This document shows positions 14,509-23,767 of a stretch of DNA of 64,000 nucleotides, piece by piece. Positions within the stretch are counted from its first letter, which is position 1, and every line of letters begins with the position of its first letter. The notes below the pieces were generated by a model that saw only the letters and a list, made by a program, of their open reading frames with translations, ran no database searches and was not told the DNA's origin. Source of the DNA: DASXVX01 sp036504075 (GTDB lineage: Bacteria > Bacillota > Sulfobacillia > Symbiobacteriales > Symbiobacteriaceae). Location: NCBI GenBank assembly GCA_036504075.1, contig DASXVX010000088.1:3313-67312 (forward strand), read 5' to 3'. A program made the translations under genes and the position numbers.

Positions 14509-14973
14509 TCAATAAGTTTCCCGAAGTGCGATATGCACAGTCACATCGCCGTACTTGGTAGTAAGCGGCAGCACCAGCCGCTTGATCGAGAGCGTGGAGA
14601 TGCTGGTACCCCGGCCGACCACCACGGACGGCGGGGCGATTTTGCAGGGGAAGCCGGCCCGCTCCAGCTCGCCGCTGGCAAGACCGGTGATCACGTTGCC
14701 GATTTCAGCCACGGCGCTCTCGGCCATGCCGTCAAACGACGTGATCGTTTCGCCGGTCATGACCGAAACGAGGCCTTTGGCTGTCGCCTCCGACATCCCA
14801 TACAGCACCAGCCCCTGCGCCCGGCCAACGACGCCGATGAGAACCGTCACTTCATCCGAAACCAGCGGCGAGTCCTCCAGGGTAACACCACCCTTGGAGA
14901 CTTCAGATTTGGTTTCGGTCTGCAATACCTGCACGGCCGAAATCACAAAGGGATTAACAAATTCTGCTTTCAC
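14509..14973 (-). CDS. cheX: CheX-family CheY-P phosphatase
   Basis: A 154-residue protein of the CheC/CheX/FliY phosphatase family. The single active-site pattern S-x3-E-x2-N is present in MAESAVAEIGNVITG, followed about 20 residues later by prolines, as expected for the acidic and amide residues that dephosphorylate CheY. It is the promoter-distal gene of the che operon. It would terminate signalling by removing phosphate from CheY (17006-17362). Confidence 0.88.
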   Translation of the reverse strand: MKAEFVNPFVISAVQVLQTETKSEVSKGGVTLEDSPLVSDEVTVLIGVVGRAQGLVLYGMSEATAKGLVSVMTGETITSFDGMAESAVAEIGNVITGLASGELERAGFPCKIAPPSVVVGRGTSISTLSIKRLVLPLTTKYGDVTVHIALRETY

Positions 14974-15112
14974 TAACTATACCCATCCCTTCCGCCGACA
15001 AATAGGGTCAGCCGCGCCTACCCGCACACGACCCCGATACACATCGGTCAACTGCGTTGACCGAACCGACTGGCCTGCCGGACTATGCTGCGCAATGTCC
15101 TGCGGGCTGCGG

Positions 15113-15892
15113 TTATTTTACCGCCCGATAGAAAAACGGTGAAACGCTGGCGTAGCCCATTTCACGGGCACGCAGCAGACTTTCCGTACCGCCTACGAAG
15201 AGTACCCCGCCTGGTTTCAGCGCCTGGTGGAACCGCCGGTAGAGGTCATCTTTGGCCTCCTCCGTGAAGTAGATCACCACGTTGCGGCACAGGATCAGGT
15301 CGAGATCCGCCGGGAAAGTGTCCGACAGGAGGTTCCCCCGGTCAAACTGGACCTTCGCCCGCAGTTCGGGCTTGACCGTGAGCCGCTCGCCCTCCAGGGA
15401 GAAGTACTTGGCCCGCCGGGCGGGAGCCACCGACTTCAAATCCTTGTCCAGGTAGACCCCGGCTCGGGCGACCTTCAAGATCTCTTCGTCGAGGTCCGTG
15501 GCGAGGATCTGATGCCGGCCATTGGGGTCCAGTTCGTCCAGAATCATGGCCACGGAGTAGGGCTCCGAGCCATTCGAGCAGCCCGCACTCCAGATCTTCA
15601 GCCTGGGTGACCGCTTGAGCATTTCCGGCAGAATCGTCTTCTGCAGTTCCTCAAACTTCTCCGGGTTGCGGAGCCACTCCGAGACGTTAATGGTCAGGAA
15701 GTCCTGGAATTCCTTCACCCGGGACGGCGTCGCCCGCAATAACTGGGCGTATGCCGCCAGATCCGCCACGCCGGCCCGGCGCATAATCGTCTGCAACCGG
15801 CGCTCCATCTGGGTGCCTTTGTAGCAGTCCAGGTCGATGCCGGTGAGATCCAGTACGGTCTTGCGAAACACCGGATACCCCGACAAATTCAT
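15113..15892 (-). CDS. cheR: Chemotaxis protein methyltransferase
   Basis: A 259-residue SAM-dependent methyltransferase that methylates glutamates on chemoreceptors. N-terminal helical domain (residues 1-85, RRLQTIMRRAGVADLAAYAQLL), then SAM-binding IWSAGCSNGSEPYSVAM, followed by ILATDLDEEIL and LILCRNVVIYFTEEAKDDLYRRF. Ends FVGGTESLL. Placed 9 bases after cheB, its functional opposite. 139 bases separate it from cheX, with no clear hairpin. Confidence 0.95.
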   Translation of the reverse strand: MNLSGYPVFRKTVLDLTGIDLDCYKGTQMERRLQTIMRRAGVADLAAYAQLLRATPSRVKEFQDFLTINVSEWLRNPEKFEELQKTILPEMLKRSPRLKIWSAGCSNGSEPYSVAMILDELDPNGRHQILATDLDEEILKVARAGVYLDKDLKSVAPARRAKYFSLEGERLTVKPELRAKVQFDRGNLLSDTFPADLDLILCRNVVIYFTEEAKDDLYRRFHQALKPGGVLFVGGTESLLRAREMGYASVSPFFYRAVK

Positions 15893-15901
15893 ACTTTTGG
15901 T

Positions 15902-16987
15902 CTACCCCTCTCGGACGAGCCGCACAATCATATCGGCAATGTCGTGCACAGGGAGCACATGGTCTGCCACGCCCATCTCCACGCACACTTTCGGCATGCC
16001 GTATACCACACACGTACTGGCGTCCTCAGCGATGGTCCGCCCGCCAACTTTTTTGACCCCCATCATCCCCTTGGCGCCGTCGTAGCCCATGCCCGTGAGA
16101 ATCACGCCGGTCAGGCGCGCCCCCCAGGTGGGAATGATGGATTCGAACGTCTTGTCCGCCGCCGGCCGTACGCCATGAACGGCCGGGTCCTGGTTCAGGG
16201 TCACATGCCCGCTCTGGTCGATCAGCATATGGTAACCGCCCGGGGCTACGAGCACGTGCCCCGCCGTCACCTGATCACCCACCTCGGCCTCTTTCACCGG
16301 AATGGCCGAAATCTCGTCCAGCCGCTGGGCCAACGACCGCGTAAAGCCAGGCGGCATGTGCTGGACGACCAGCACTCCGGCGTTCAGGTCCGCCGGCAGC
16401 TTGGGAATCACCTGATGCAGCGCACCGGGCCCGCCCGTGCTGCAGCCGATCATGACCACCTGGCGGGGCAGCGGACCGGCGTCGGGCAGCAACCTGTGCT
16501 CCGCTTTCGCCTCCCGCCGGATCGGCGGCAAATCGCCCAGCACACGGCGGTACCGGGGCGTCGCGGTGGCTGCGTTCTTCACCTTGGCCACCAACTCGTC
16601 CCGGGCCACGTGCATATTCAGCGAAATGGATCCGGACGGCTTGGCCACGAAATCCACGGCACCCATGGCCAGGCTGCGGACGGTGGCCTCGGCGCCTTCG
16701 CGAGTCAAGCTGGAGACCATCACCACCGGGGTCGGGCGCTTGTTCATGATCTCCCTGAGCGCCCCGTACCCGTCCAGCTTTGGCATTTCGATGTCCAGCG
16801 TGATCACGTCGGGCTGAAGGGCAAGCGTCTTCTCGACGGCATCCAGCCCGTCCCGGGCCGTCCCCAGGACCAAAATGGAAGGCTCAGTCTGCAACAGGTC
16901 GGTCAGGACCTTCCGCATGAACGCCGAGTCGTCGACGACGAGCACGCGGACCTGTCGCGTGGCATGAGACCCCGCACCACTATCCAT
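15902..16987 (-). CDS. cheB: Chemotaxis response regulator protein-glutamate methylesterase
   Basis: A 361-residue two-domain enzyme. Receiver domain: VRVLVVDDSAFMRKVL, phosphoacceptor D65 in ITLDIEMPKLDG. Catalytic domain with the Ser-His-Asp triad in IGCSTGGPGALHQV, LVVQHMPPGFT and ILTGMGYDGAKGM. It demethylates and deamidates chemoreceptors, adapting the signalling state; CheA phosphorylates it. Gene lies between cheY and cheR. Confidence 0.97.
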   Translation of the reverse strand: MDSGAGSHATRQVRVLVVDDSAFMRKVLTDLLQTEPSILVLGTARDGLDAVEKTLALQPDVITLDIEMPKLDGYGALREIMNKRPTPVVMVSSLTREGAEATVRSLAMGAVDFVAKPSGSISLNMHVARDELVAKVKNAATATPRYRRVLGDLPPIRREAKAEHRLLPDAGPLPRQVVMIGCSTGGPGALHQVIPKLPADLNAGVLVVQHMPPGFTRSLAQRLDEISAIPVKEAEVGDQVTAGHVLVAPGGYHMLIDQSGHVTLNQDPAVHGVRPAADKTFESIIPTWGARLTGVILTGMGYDGAKGMMGVKKVGGRTIAEDASTCVVYGMPKVCVEMGVADHVLPVHDIADMIVRLVREG

Positions 16988-17005
16988 GGTTACTCCCCAA
17001 TCAGG

Positions 17006-17362
17006 TTAGCCGACAAACTTCTTCACGGTGGCCAGAATCTTGTCCGGCTCGAACGGCTTCACCACGAAGTCCTTGGCGCCGGCTTTGATGGCCTCAATGA
17101 CCATCGTCTGCTGACCGAGAGCGGAAACCATGACGACCTTGCAGCTCGGGTCAATGGACTTGAGTTCACGGGTGGCGGTGATGCCGTCCATCACCGGCAT
17201 GGTGATATCCATGAGCACCAGATCGGGACGGTAGCTCTGGTACTTGGCCAGGGCTTCCTGACCATTCTCGGCCTCGCCGACTTCGTAACCGTGTTCCGTA
17301 AGCAGTTTAGCGCAGCGCATCCGCATAAAGGCTGCATCGTCCACCAAAAGAATCTTGGGCAA
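17006..17362 (-). CDS. cheY: Chemotaxis response regulator CheY
   Basis: A 118-residue single receiver domain: MPKILLVDDAAFMRMR with the acidic pair D8/D9, phosphoacceptor D52 in LVLMDITMPVMDG, the conserved Ser/Thr in VVMVSALGQ and Lys in FVVKPFEP. It carries the phosphate from CheA to the flagellar switch. The genes around it encode its kinase and two candidate phosphatases. Confidence 0.95.
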   Translation of the reverse strand: MPKILLVDDAAFMRMRCAKLLTEHGYEVGEAENGQEALAKYQSYRPDLVLMDITMPVMDGITATRELKSIDPSCKVVMVSALGQQTMVIEAIKAGAKDFVVKPFEPDKILATVKKFVG

Positions 17363-17391
17363 ATCGGTCCCCTCCCGCGATTTTTCGCCGA

Positions 17392-17886
17392 CTACAATTC
17401 TCGCTCACCACGGCCGACAGTGCTTACCAGTAGGCGGCCTGTCCCCACGAAGAGCTGAAGGGTTCGTCCATACGTGCCGCCGGTGTCGTCTGCCGCCGGC
17501 GCAACTCCATGGGCCATCAATGTCGCCCGTACGGCTTCAATATTACGGCTGCCAATATCCAACTTCGTCACTGTGCCGGCCACGTTCAGCATGCGGGCCC
17601 CGCCCGCAATTCGGGCCACCAGCCGGGAGCGGACCGCTCCCAGGCGCACTGCCTCGGCCAGTGCCGCCGGCACCGCCGTATCCGCAAACTTGCCTGGTTG
17701 AACTAGCTGCCCCCGGTTCAAGCTACTGTCCGGGAGCACCACGTGGACCATTACACCCACATGGTGTGCTGCATCGTACAGGGCGATTCCGATACAGGAC
17801 CCTAATCCATAACAGACCAGGACCTGATTTGGTCCGGTTCCCGATTTCAACTCACCCAGGCCCACCGGAATCGTCTCGATATTCAT
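17392..17886 (-). CDS. cheD: Chemoreceptor glutamine deamidase CheD
   Basis: A 164-residue deamidase. Catalytic C31 in YGLGSCIGIALYD and H48 in GVMVHVVLPDS are both present, and AHGVAPAADDTGGTYGRTLQLFVGTGRLLV is typical of the C-terminus. It deamidates receptor glutamines and forms an adaptation complex with CheC. It overlaps the cheC stop by ATGA, consistent with the two proteins acting as partners. Confidence 0.95.
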   Translation of the reverse strand: MNIETIPVGLGELKSGTGPNQVLVCYGLGSCIGIALYDAAHHVGVMVHVVLPDSSLNRGQLVQPGKFADTAVPAALAEAVRLGAVRSRLVARIAGGARMLNVAGTVTKLDIGSRNIEAVRATLMAHGVAPAADDTGGTYGRTLQLFVGTGRLLVSTVGRGEREL

Positions 17887-18479
17887 CCAATCGCTTCCAG
17901 TGCTGCGACCAACCTGGCCATCGAGTCCTGGTCGGGCATCAGCAAGAAATGGCCGGGGATTTCCTCGTTAAACCCGGTTTCTACCATCAGTACCTCGTCC
18001 CCGTTCAGATACAGCTCCGTGACCACAGACTCCAAAATCGCTCCGGCCATGTCGGTGACCACCACCGGGGTTGTGGGGACGATCTTGAGCCCGGTGCGGT
18101 CGGAAAGCGCATTCAGGAAGGCGGAGCCGCAGACGTTCCCCGTCTCTGCCAGCGCAGAGAGCCCGATCTCATCCAGTTCGGTCGTCGTGCCCCCCGGCGC
18201 CTCAATGAGCATGTCGACGACGCGCATGGCCGCTTTTAGCGTGAAGAGGAACATAAGGTGCCCGTTCAAGTCGCCCTCGATGCCAAGGTAGACCGCTGCC
18301 ACCACCGCCGCCGGGCCGCCGGCGATGCCTGGTACCACGTTCAGAGGCAAGAACTCCACTTTGGGATCCAGCAGTCGGATCCCGCCGGTGGTCATGGTCG
18401 ACAGTGACTTGGAACTGTTGTCCAACCCTTTTTGGACGATTGCGTAGAGTGCCTGGTATTCGTTTTGCGTGAGATTCAT
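17883..18479 (-). CDS. cheC: CheC-like CheY-P phosphatase with one intact active site
   Basis: A 198-residue protein from ATG 18479. The second phosphatase motif is exact: S-x3-E-x2-N-x22-P in SALAETGNVCGSAFLNALS...TTP. The first motif has decayed to AIVQKGLDNSS, lacking the Glu and the Asn. Bacillus CheC has two such sites. The protein lies directly upstream of, and overlaps, cheD. It probably dephosphorylates CheY-P through one site and binds CheD. The Shine-Dalgarno is poor (AGGA abuts the ATG), so the exact start could differ slightly. Confidence 0.85.
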   Translation of the reverse strand: MNLTQNEYQALYAIVQKGLDNSSKSLSTMTTGGIRLLDPKVEFLPLNVVPGIAGGPAAVVAAVYLGIEGDLNGHLMFLFTLKAAMRVVDMLIEAPGGTTTELDEIGLSALAETGNVCGSAFLNALSDRTGLKIVPTTPVVVTDMAGAILESVVTELYLNGDEVLMVETGFNEEIPGHFLLMPDQDSMARLVAALEAIG

Positions 18480-18501
18480 TCCTGCTACCGCCACCCCCCT
18501 G

Positions 18502-20670
18502 TTACACCCGTATGGGTTCGAGCCGGTTCTGCTCAAGCCGCACGGTGTTGATCAGGCTCGAGATGTCCAGGATGATGGCCACGTCGCCATCGCCCAGGAT
18601 CGTGGCGCCGGAGATGCCCGGAATGTCGCCGATGAACTTGCCCAGCGGCTTGATGACCACATCGCCCTCGCCGATCAGGTTGTCCACGACGATACCGATT
18701 TGCTTGTTCAGCACCGCCACGATCACCACGAAGATCTCCTCGGGATCGACGTAATCCTGGGGCCGCTCCAACTGGAAAGCCTCCACCAGACGGACCAGCG
18801 GAATCACTTCGCCCCGTTTGACGATAACCTCCATCTGCCGCACCGTCTTGATCTCGTTGGTGGGGATCCGGTCGGTCTCCACCACCGACGAGAGCGGGAT
18901 GCAGTAGGTGGTGTCCAGCACCTGCACCTGGAGGGAGCGGATGATGGCGAGCGTCAGCGGCAGCTTGATGCGGAACTCGGTGCCCTTGCCAACCTCCGTC
19001 CGGATTTCCACGGAGCCGTTCAATTTCTCGATGTTCTTGTGGACCACATCGAGCCCGACGCCCCGGCCGGAGATATCGCTGATCTTCTCCGCTGTGGAGA
19101 AGCCCGGCGCCCAGACCATATTGATGATCTCCGGATCGGGCATCCGCCGGGCGGCCTCTTCCGACAGGATGCCCTTGCGGACGGCACTGGCACGGACCTT
19201 GATCGGGTCGATGCCCCGGCCGTCATCCCGGACCGAGATGATGATGTGGTTTTCCTCGTGATACGCTTCCAACGTGACGACGCCCTTGCTGGGCTTGCCG
19301 ACCCGCAGCCGCTCCATCGGCGGTTCCACGCCGTGGTCGACGGAGTTGCGGAGCAGGTGCATCAGCGGGTCGCCGATCTCTTCGATCACAGACCGGTCGA
19401 GTTCCGTTTCCTCACCGAGGACGACGAACTCGATCTCCTTGCCCGCCTTGTTGGCGATGTCCCGCACCATGCGCGGGAACTTGCGGAAGAGGTTGTCGAC
19501 CGGCAGCATCCGGGCCCGCTGGATCTCGTCCTGCAGGTCGGAGGTCATGCGCCCGATGTGAGTCAGGGCGCCGGACATGACCTGGGTCAACTCGTCGCCT
19601 TCGCGTTCGGACTCCATCCGGGTGAGCACCTGCAGCAGGCGGGTCCGGTCAATGACCAGCTCGCCCACAAGGCTCATCAGGTTGTCCAGCACTTCGACAT
19701 CGACCCGGACGGTCCGGGAAGCGCTCTTGCCGCCCGTGCCGGCGGCACCCTTGTCCTGGGCGAGAGCGGCCGTAGGCGCCGCCGGGTCAGCAGTCATGCT
19801 TGCCGCCGCCGCTTCGGTCACGAAGGGTGCCGCCGCCGGAGCTGCGGCCAGAGCCTGCGCCTGCGGCTGGGCCTGCGACTGAGCCACCTCGGCCAGGGCG
19901 GTCAGTTGCACCAGTTTCAGGTCAGGGATGGACTCCACCACCGACCTGACCTTCGGCAGACCCTGGGCCGTCAGCAGCAGCACTTTCAGGTCCTCGCCGA
20001 TCTTGTCTTCCTCCACGTCCTGCTGGCTGGGCCAGGACCGAACGACTTCGCCGATGTCGCCCAGGGCCAGCAGCATCTGGAAGGACCGGACTGCGGGCAT
20101 CTGGGCGTCCTTCTGGATGGACATCAGGACCCAAACCGGAGCGAGTCCCCGGACCCGGGCCGAACGGAGCCGCTCCAGGTCTTCCGCGGAGAGTTCCGGC
20201 ATTCCGGCAGGGACCGCACCGTCGCCAACATTGGTCGCCGGCAGAGCGGCAGCCGCACCCTCCAGGCCGGCCGACTTGCCTGAGTCGATGGCCGACAGGC
20301 GGGCCATGATCGCGTCCGTCGTCACCGCACTTTCCTGCCCGGAAGCGATCTCTTCCTTGAATGCCTGCAGTACGTCCAGGCAGGCGAACAGGGTATCCAC
20401 GACATCGCGGGTGATCGTCAGTTTCCCCTTGCGCAGCTTGTCCAGGATGTTCTCCATGGAGTGTGTCACTTCGGCCATTTTCTTATGGCCGAGGGTGGCC
20501 GACGAACCCTTCAGCGTGTGCGCCGCCCGGAAGATATCGTTCAGATACTCCGGATCTTCGCCCGCTTTTTCCAGCTTGAGGATGCCGGCTTCCATGGTCT
20601 GAAGCTGCTCTTCCGCTTCGTCCAGGAAAACCTTGATGTCCTCTGCACTCATGTCAAAGTCAAAACCCAT
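18502..20670 (-). CDS. cheA: Chemotaxis histidine kinase CheA
   Basis: A 722-residue multidomain kinase. P1 domain with phosphorylated H51 in FRAAHTLKGSSATLG; a middle region with P2-like and Ala-rich linker (about 190-300); P3 dimerisation (VRVDVEVLDNLMSLVGELVIDRTRLLQ); P4 ATP-binding with N box LLRNSVDHGVEPP, G1 DDGRGID, and GFSTAEKISDISGRGVGLDVV; and the CheW-like P5 domain at the C-terminus (SLQVQVLDTTYCIPLSSVVE...). It couples receptors to CheY and CheB. Located between the cheW genes and cheC. Confidence 0.97.
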   Translation of the reverse strand: MGFDFDMSAEDIKVFLDEAEEQLQTMEAGILKLEKAGEDPEYLNDIFRAAHTLKGSSATLGHKKMAEVTHSMENILDKLRKGKLTITRDVVDTLFACLDVLQAFKEEIASGQESAVTTDAIMARLSAIDSGKSAGLEGAAAALPATNVGDGAVPAGMPELSAEDLERLRSARVRGLAPVWVLMSIQKDAQMPAVRSFQMLLALGDIGEVVRSWPSQQDVEEDKIGEDLKVLLLTAQGLPKVRSVVESIPDLKLVQLTALAEVAQSQAQPQAQALAAAPAAAPFVTEAAAASMTADPAAPTAALAQDKGAAGTGGKSASRTVRVDVEVLDNLMSLVGELVIDRTRLLQVLTRMESEREGDELTQVMSGALTHIGRMTSDLQDEIQRARMLPVDNLFRKFPRMVRDIANKAGKEIEFVVLGEETELDRSVIEEIGDPLMHLLRNSVDHGVEPPMERLRVGKPSKGVVTLEAYHEENHIIISVRDDGRGIDPIKVRASAVRKGILSEEAARRMPDPEIINMVWAPGFSTAEKISDISGRGVGLDVVHKNIEKLNGSVEIRTEVGKGTEFRIKLPLTLAIIRSLQVQVLDTTYCIPLSSVVETDRIPTNEIKTVRQMEVIVKRGEVIPLVRLVEAFQLERPQDYVDPEEIFVVIVAVLNKQIGIVVDNLIGEGDVVIKPLGKFIGDIPGISGATILGDGDVAIILDISSLINTVRLEQNRLEPIRV

Positions 20671-20684
20671 CGCGGTTTCCCTCC

Positions 20685-21152
20685 CTACACGACCTTACGT
20701 TCTTCCCGGGCCAATACTCGCGCCAGGTCGAGGAGGATGATCAACTTGCCGTCGACCTTGGCCACGCCCTGCACGTACTCATGCTCCACTTTGGAGAGCA
20801 TCGGCGACGGGGCCTCGATGGACGTGCTGGGAATGCGCAAAACCTCCTGAACAGAGTCGACAATCATGCCGACCTGACCGCCGTCCAATTCAGCCACTGC
20901 AATCCGGGTCGCCTTGGTGGGCGGCGTCACCGGCAAGTTCAGCCGGCGCCGCAGGTCCACGACCGGAATCACGCGCCCCCGGAGATTGGTCACGCCTTCG
21001 ATATAGCGGGGGGTACGCGGCACCCGCGTCACCCGCTGGAGCGGGGTCACGCTGGGCACCATTGAAATGTCAGCCCCGTATAGTTCGCTCCCAAGCTGAA
21101 ACACCACCACCTGCGTAATGGCGTCACGCTGTTCTTGTTGCTCCCCAGCCAT
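20685..21152 (-). CDS. cheW: CheW coupling protein (copy 1)
   Basis: 155 residues from ATG 21152 with GGAGGG 6 bases upstream. CheW SH3-like fold signatures: QVVVFQLGSELYGADISMVPSV, VTNLRGRVIPVVDLRRRLNLP, LLDLARVLA near the end. It links CheA to chemoreceptors. A second, divergent cheW is adjacent upstream. Confidence 0.93.
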   Translation of the reverse strand: MAGEQQEQRDAITQVVVFQLGSELYGADISMVPSVTPLQRVTRVPRTPRYIEGVTNLRGRVIPVVDLRRRLNLPVTPPTKATRIAVAELDGGQVGMIVDSVQEVLRIPSTSIEAPSPMLSKVEHEYVQGVAKVDGKLIILLDLARVLAREERKVV

Positions 21153-21236
21153 GGGTTTCCCTCCATTCGGTACAATCTGCATCGCTTGGGCGGTACCGGG
21201 CCGCCCGGTCTTGCCCTCACACGCCCCTTACCCTGA

Positions 21237-21701
21237 TCAGCCCGCCGTCAGCTTGAGGCTGGCGAGGATGCGGCTTGCATCCACGAGGATGACCAGGCGT
21301 TCCCCCATTTTCACAATGCCGGTGATGATGGACCCCGCCGCCGAGGCCTTGCCCAGCAGTACGGGCGAAGGCGGAGATACGGCATCGGGCATCACCGTCT
21401 GGACTTCGGTCACGTCGTCCACGATGAATCCGGCCTGCTGCCCGTCGACCTCCATCACCATGATTCGGCAGTCCGCGTTCTCTTTCTGGCGGGCGCTCCG
21501 GAATAACTTGCCGAGATCAATCACCGGGATGATCTCCCCGCGCAAATTGACCACCCCTTCCACAACCGGCGGAGCTTCCGGCACAGGGGTGGGTTGGATC
21601 CAAGGTTCGACGTCTTTCACCGCCGCAATTGCCACGGCATACTCTTCCCGGCCGACCCGAAAGACGACGACCTTCTGGTCAGTCAGCCCCGTTTGAGCCA
21701 C
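21237..21701 (-). CDS. cheW: CheW coupling protein (copy 2)
   Basis: 154 residues from a GTG at 21701. Core motifs KVVVFRVGREEYAVAIAAVKDVEPW, GVVNLRGEIIPVIDLGKLF, LVILVDASRILASL. It is the promoter-proximal gene of the che cluster and only moderately similar to its neighbour, so the pair probably diverged to serve different receptors or was kept for array structure. The Shine-Dalgarno is weak (GGGGGTG about 11 bases upstream). Confidence 0.92.
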   Translation of the reverse strand: MAQTGLTDQKVVVFRVGREEYAVAIAAVKDVEPWIQPTPVPEAPPVVEGVVNLRGEIIPVIDLGKLFRSARQKENADCRIMVMEVDGQQAGFIVDDVTEVQTVMPDAVSPPSPVLLGKASAAGSIITGIVKMGERLVILVDASRILASLKLTAG

Positions 21702-21860
21702 TCAACATACACCCCCGCTACCTTCATAACTAAAATATGTAAACCTGAATTCAACAGTCCACCGGGGAATTCCTGCACCAATGCCGCCATTTTTGGGCAA
21801 ATGGTACAATGAAAAATCCCAATACTACAGTTCATTCCCAATTCGTGAGGCGAAAGAATA

Positions 21861-21884
21861 GCCCGGCAAAACGTCTTGCCGGGC
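21861..21884 (-). terminator. Terminator after dut
   Basis: Perfect stem GCCCGGCAA/TTGCCGGGC with a 6-base loop, followed on the minus strand by TATTCTTT. It ends the pnp-distal unit. The rest of the 21702-21959 gap should hold the che promoter, but no consensus sigmaA or sigmaD site was convincing. Confidence 0.7.
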
Positions 21885-21959
21885 CAAGTGACCGATCATT
21901 TGGCTGGTTCACGCCGGTGGGCCCCGGATGAACCGGGCCCTTGGTCCTGTCTGTATGGT

Positions 21960-22406
21960 TTAATGAGCGCCCGTACTGCCGAACCCACCGGACCGCTTGC
22001 CGCCGGCCCGGTCGTCCACGGTGGTCAGAAACGGCATAAAGATCGCCTGTGCCACCCGCTCGCCCCGGGCGATGGTCACCGGTTCCGGCCCGTGGTTCAG
22101 GACCGCAACGAGAATGTGACCTTCGTTCTCCGGGTTGTCGGCGTAATCGGCGTCGATGACGCCCACCCCGTTGGCGAGGCTCAGCTGCCGTTTGACGGCG
22201 AGGCTGGAGCGAATGGCCAGCAGCATCACTTCCCCCTCGCCCATATAAGCCTTGAGTCCGGTAGGCACCAGTGCGACCTGCCCCGGGGCCACCACCGTCT
22301 CCTCGGCCGCCGCCAGGTCGTAGCCGGCCGAAGCCGCCGTCTTGCGCTCCGGCAGGGCCACCCGGCCCGCATAGGCCGCGATCGCCGCAAACCGCCGTTC
22401 AGCCAT
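21960..22406 (-). CDS. dut: dUTP diphosphatase-like protein
   Basis: 148 residues from ATG 22406, which overlaps the peptidase stop by 8 bases. The conserved dUTPase motifs are visible in order: SAGYDLAAAE (motif 1), IRSSLAVK (motif 2), NGVGVIDADYADN (motif 3, uracil recognition), RVAQAIF (motif 4) and the flexible P-loop-like SGGFGSTG (motif 5) at the end. It hydrolyses dUTP to dUMP and pyrophosphate, keeping uracil out of DNA and supplying dTMP synthesis. The same gene follows the pnp/peptidase pair in some related Firmicutes. Confidence 0.93.
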   Translation of the reverse strand: MAERRFAAIAAYAGRVALPERKTAASAGYDLAAAEETVVAPGQVALVPTGLKAYMGEGEVMLLAIRSSLAVKRQLSLANGVGVIDADYADNPENEGHILVAVLNHGPEPVTIARGERVAQAIFMPFLTTVDDRAGGKRSGGFGSTGAH

Positions 22407-23688
22407 GCCGCACCTCCGAAAAGCCAAAAGTCGAAAAATCGATCGGCTGGGACAGCGGCCCGACGGCCGAGAGCACCCGCGGCTCCGCCATGAACAGCTG
22501 CCGGGCCAGTTCATGCACCTCATCGAACGTCACCGCATCAATCCGGCCGATGATTTCGTCCGGGCTGAGTACCCGACCGAGGGTCAGCTCTCCCCGTCCG
22601 AGGCGGGTCATGCGCCCGTTGGTAGACTCCAGCCCCAGCATGATTTCGCCTTTCAACTGCTCCTTGGCCGCGGCCAGTTCCACCGTCGAAATGGACCGTT
22701 CGCCCAGGTCTCGGAATGTGGCATAGGTAAGGTCCAGCACCTCCGGCACCACATCGTGCGACGCCGCGGCGTATACGGCAAAGTTGCCGGCATTCTTGAA
22801 CGACGACTGGTAGCTGTAAACCGAGTAGGCCAGCCCGCGCTCCTCCCGGATTTCCTGAAACAGGCGGCTGGAAGTGCCGCCGCCCAGCACGGTGTTCAGG
22901 AGGTGCAGGGCATAGATCAGCGGGTGGTCCTGATGGAGGCCCTTCATGCCCACCACCAGGTGGACCTGCTCGGTCTCCTTGGTTCGCACCAGCGCGCGGG
23001 GGCCATCGGCGTCAGCGGGGGAAGCCGGCCAGGCCGGAACCGGGCGCCCAGTGGACTTCAGTTCCCGAAAAGCCGTCTCCACCAGGGCGACCACCTGCTC
23101 ATGCCGGAGATTTCCCGCCGCGGCGACGACGATATTCTCCGGGGTGTAGTGGTCCCGATGATAGGCCAGAATCTCGTCCCGGCTGAACCCGCGGACGGTC
23201 TCTTCCGTCCCGACAATCGGGCGGCCCAGCGCATGCCCGGCCCACATGGCAGAGGCGAAGAGGTCGTGCACAATATCGTCCGGGACGTCCTCGTACATTT
23301 TGATCTCTTCCTGGACGACGCCTTTCTCCTTGTCGAGGTCGGCCGGATCGAACAGGGAGTGGCAAGTCATGTCCGCCAGCACGTCCACTGCGATCGGCAG
23401 ATGCTCGTCCAGCACTTTCGCGTAGTAACAGGTGTGCTCCTTGGATGTGAACGCGTTCAAATTTCCACCGCGGCCGTCGATGGCCTGCGCAATCTGCCTG
23501 GCGGTCCGGTTTGCAGTCCCCTTGAACAGCATGTGCTCAATCAGGTGCGAGATGCCCATGTTCGCGGGCGTTTCCCAGCACGAGCCCGCTCCCACCCAGA
23601 CCCCGACGGAGGCGCTGCGCACGTGGGGAATCGACTCGGTGATGACCCGGAGTCCCCCGGCCAGGGTTGATTTTTCGAAAAAGGCCAA
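22399..23688 (-). CDS. M16-family zinc peptidase (YmxG/MlpA type)
   Basis: A 429-residue metallopeptidase starting at TTG 23688, with a GGAGGGG upstream. Inverted zinc motif HxxEH at H48-E51-H52 in ISHLIEHMLFKG, with the downstream glutamate in the segment VVQEEIKMYEDVPDD. Two-domain pitrilysin organisation: the second half contains GGGTSSRLFQEIREERGLAYSVYSY. Homologues next to pnp in Bacillus are called YmxG or MlpA. Substrates are unknown; cytoplasmic or partly exported peptide turnover is likely. Confidence 0.93.
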   Translation of the reverse strand: MAFFEKSTLAGGLRVITESIPHVRSASVGVWVGAGSCWETPANMGISHLIEHMLFKGTANRTARQIAQAIDGRGGNLNAFTSKEHTCYYAKVLDEHLPIAVDVLADMTCHSLFDPADLDKEKGVVQEEIKMYEDVPDDIVHDLFASAMWAGHALGRPIVGTEETVRGFSRDEILAYHRDHYTPENIVVAAAGNLRHEQVVALVETAFRELKSTGRPVPAWPASPADADGPRALVRTKETEQVHLVVGMKGLHQDHPLIYALHLLNTVLGGGTSSRLFQEIREERGLAYSVYSYQSSFKNAGNFAVYAAASHDVVPEVLDLTYATFRDLGERSISTVELAAAKEQLKGEIMLGLESTNGRMTRLGRGELTLGRVLSPDEIIGRIDAVTFDEVHELARQLFMAEPRVLSAVGPLSQPIDFSTFGFSEVRHG

Positions 23689-23709
23689 GACGATTGCCCC
23701 TCCTGATAG

Positions 23710-23742
23710 AAAAAGGGCCGGCGGGCAGTGCCACCGGCCCTT
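23710..23742 (-). terminator. Terminator of pnp
   Basis: AAGGGCCGG/CCGGCCCTT stem followed on the minus strand by TTTTTC. Located just after the pnp stop and before the peptidase gene, so part of the transcript probably ends here. Confidence 0.8.
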
Positions 23743-23767
23743 ACGTTCGCTTGGGCTGAAGCGATTC

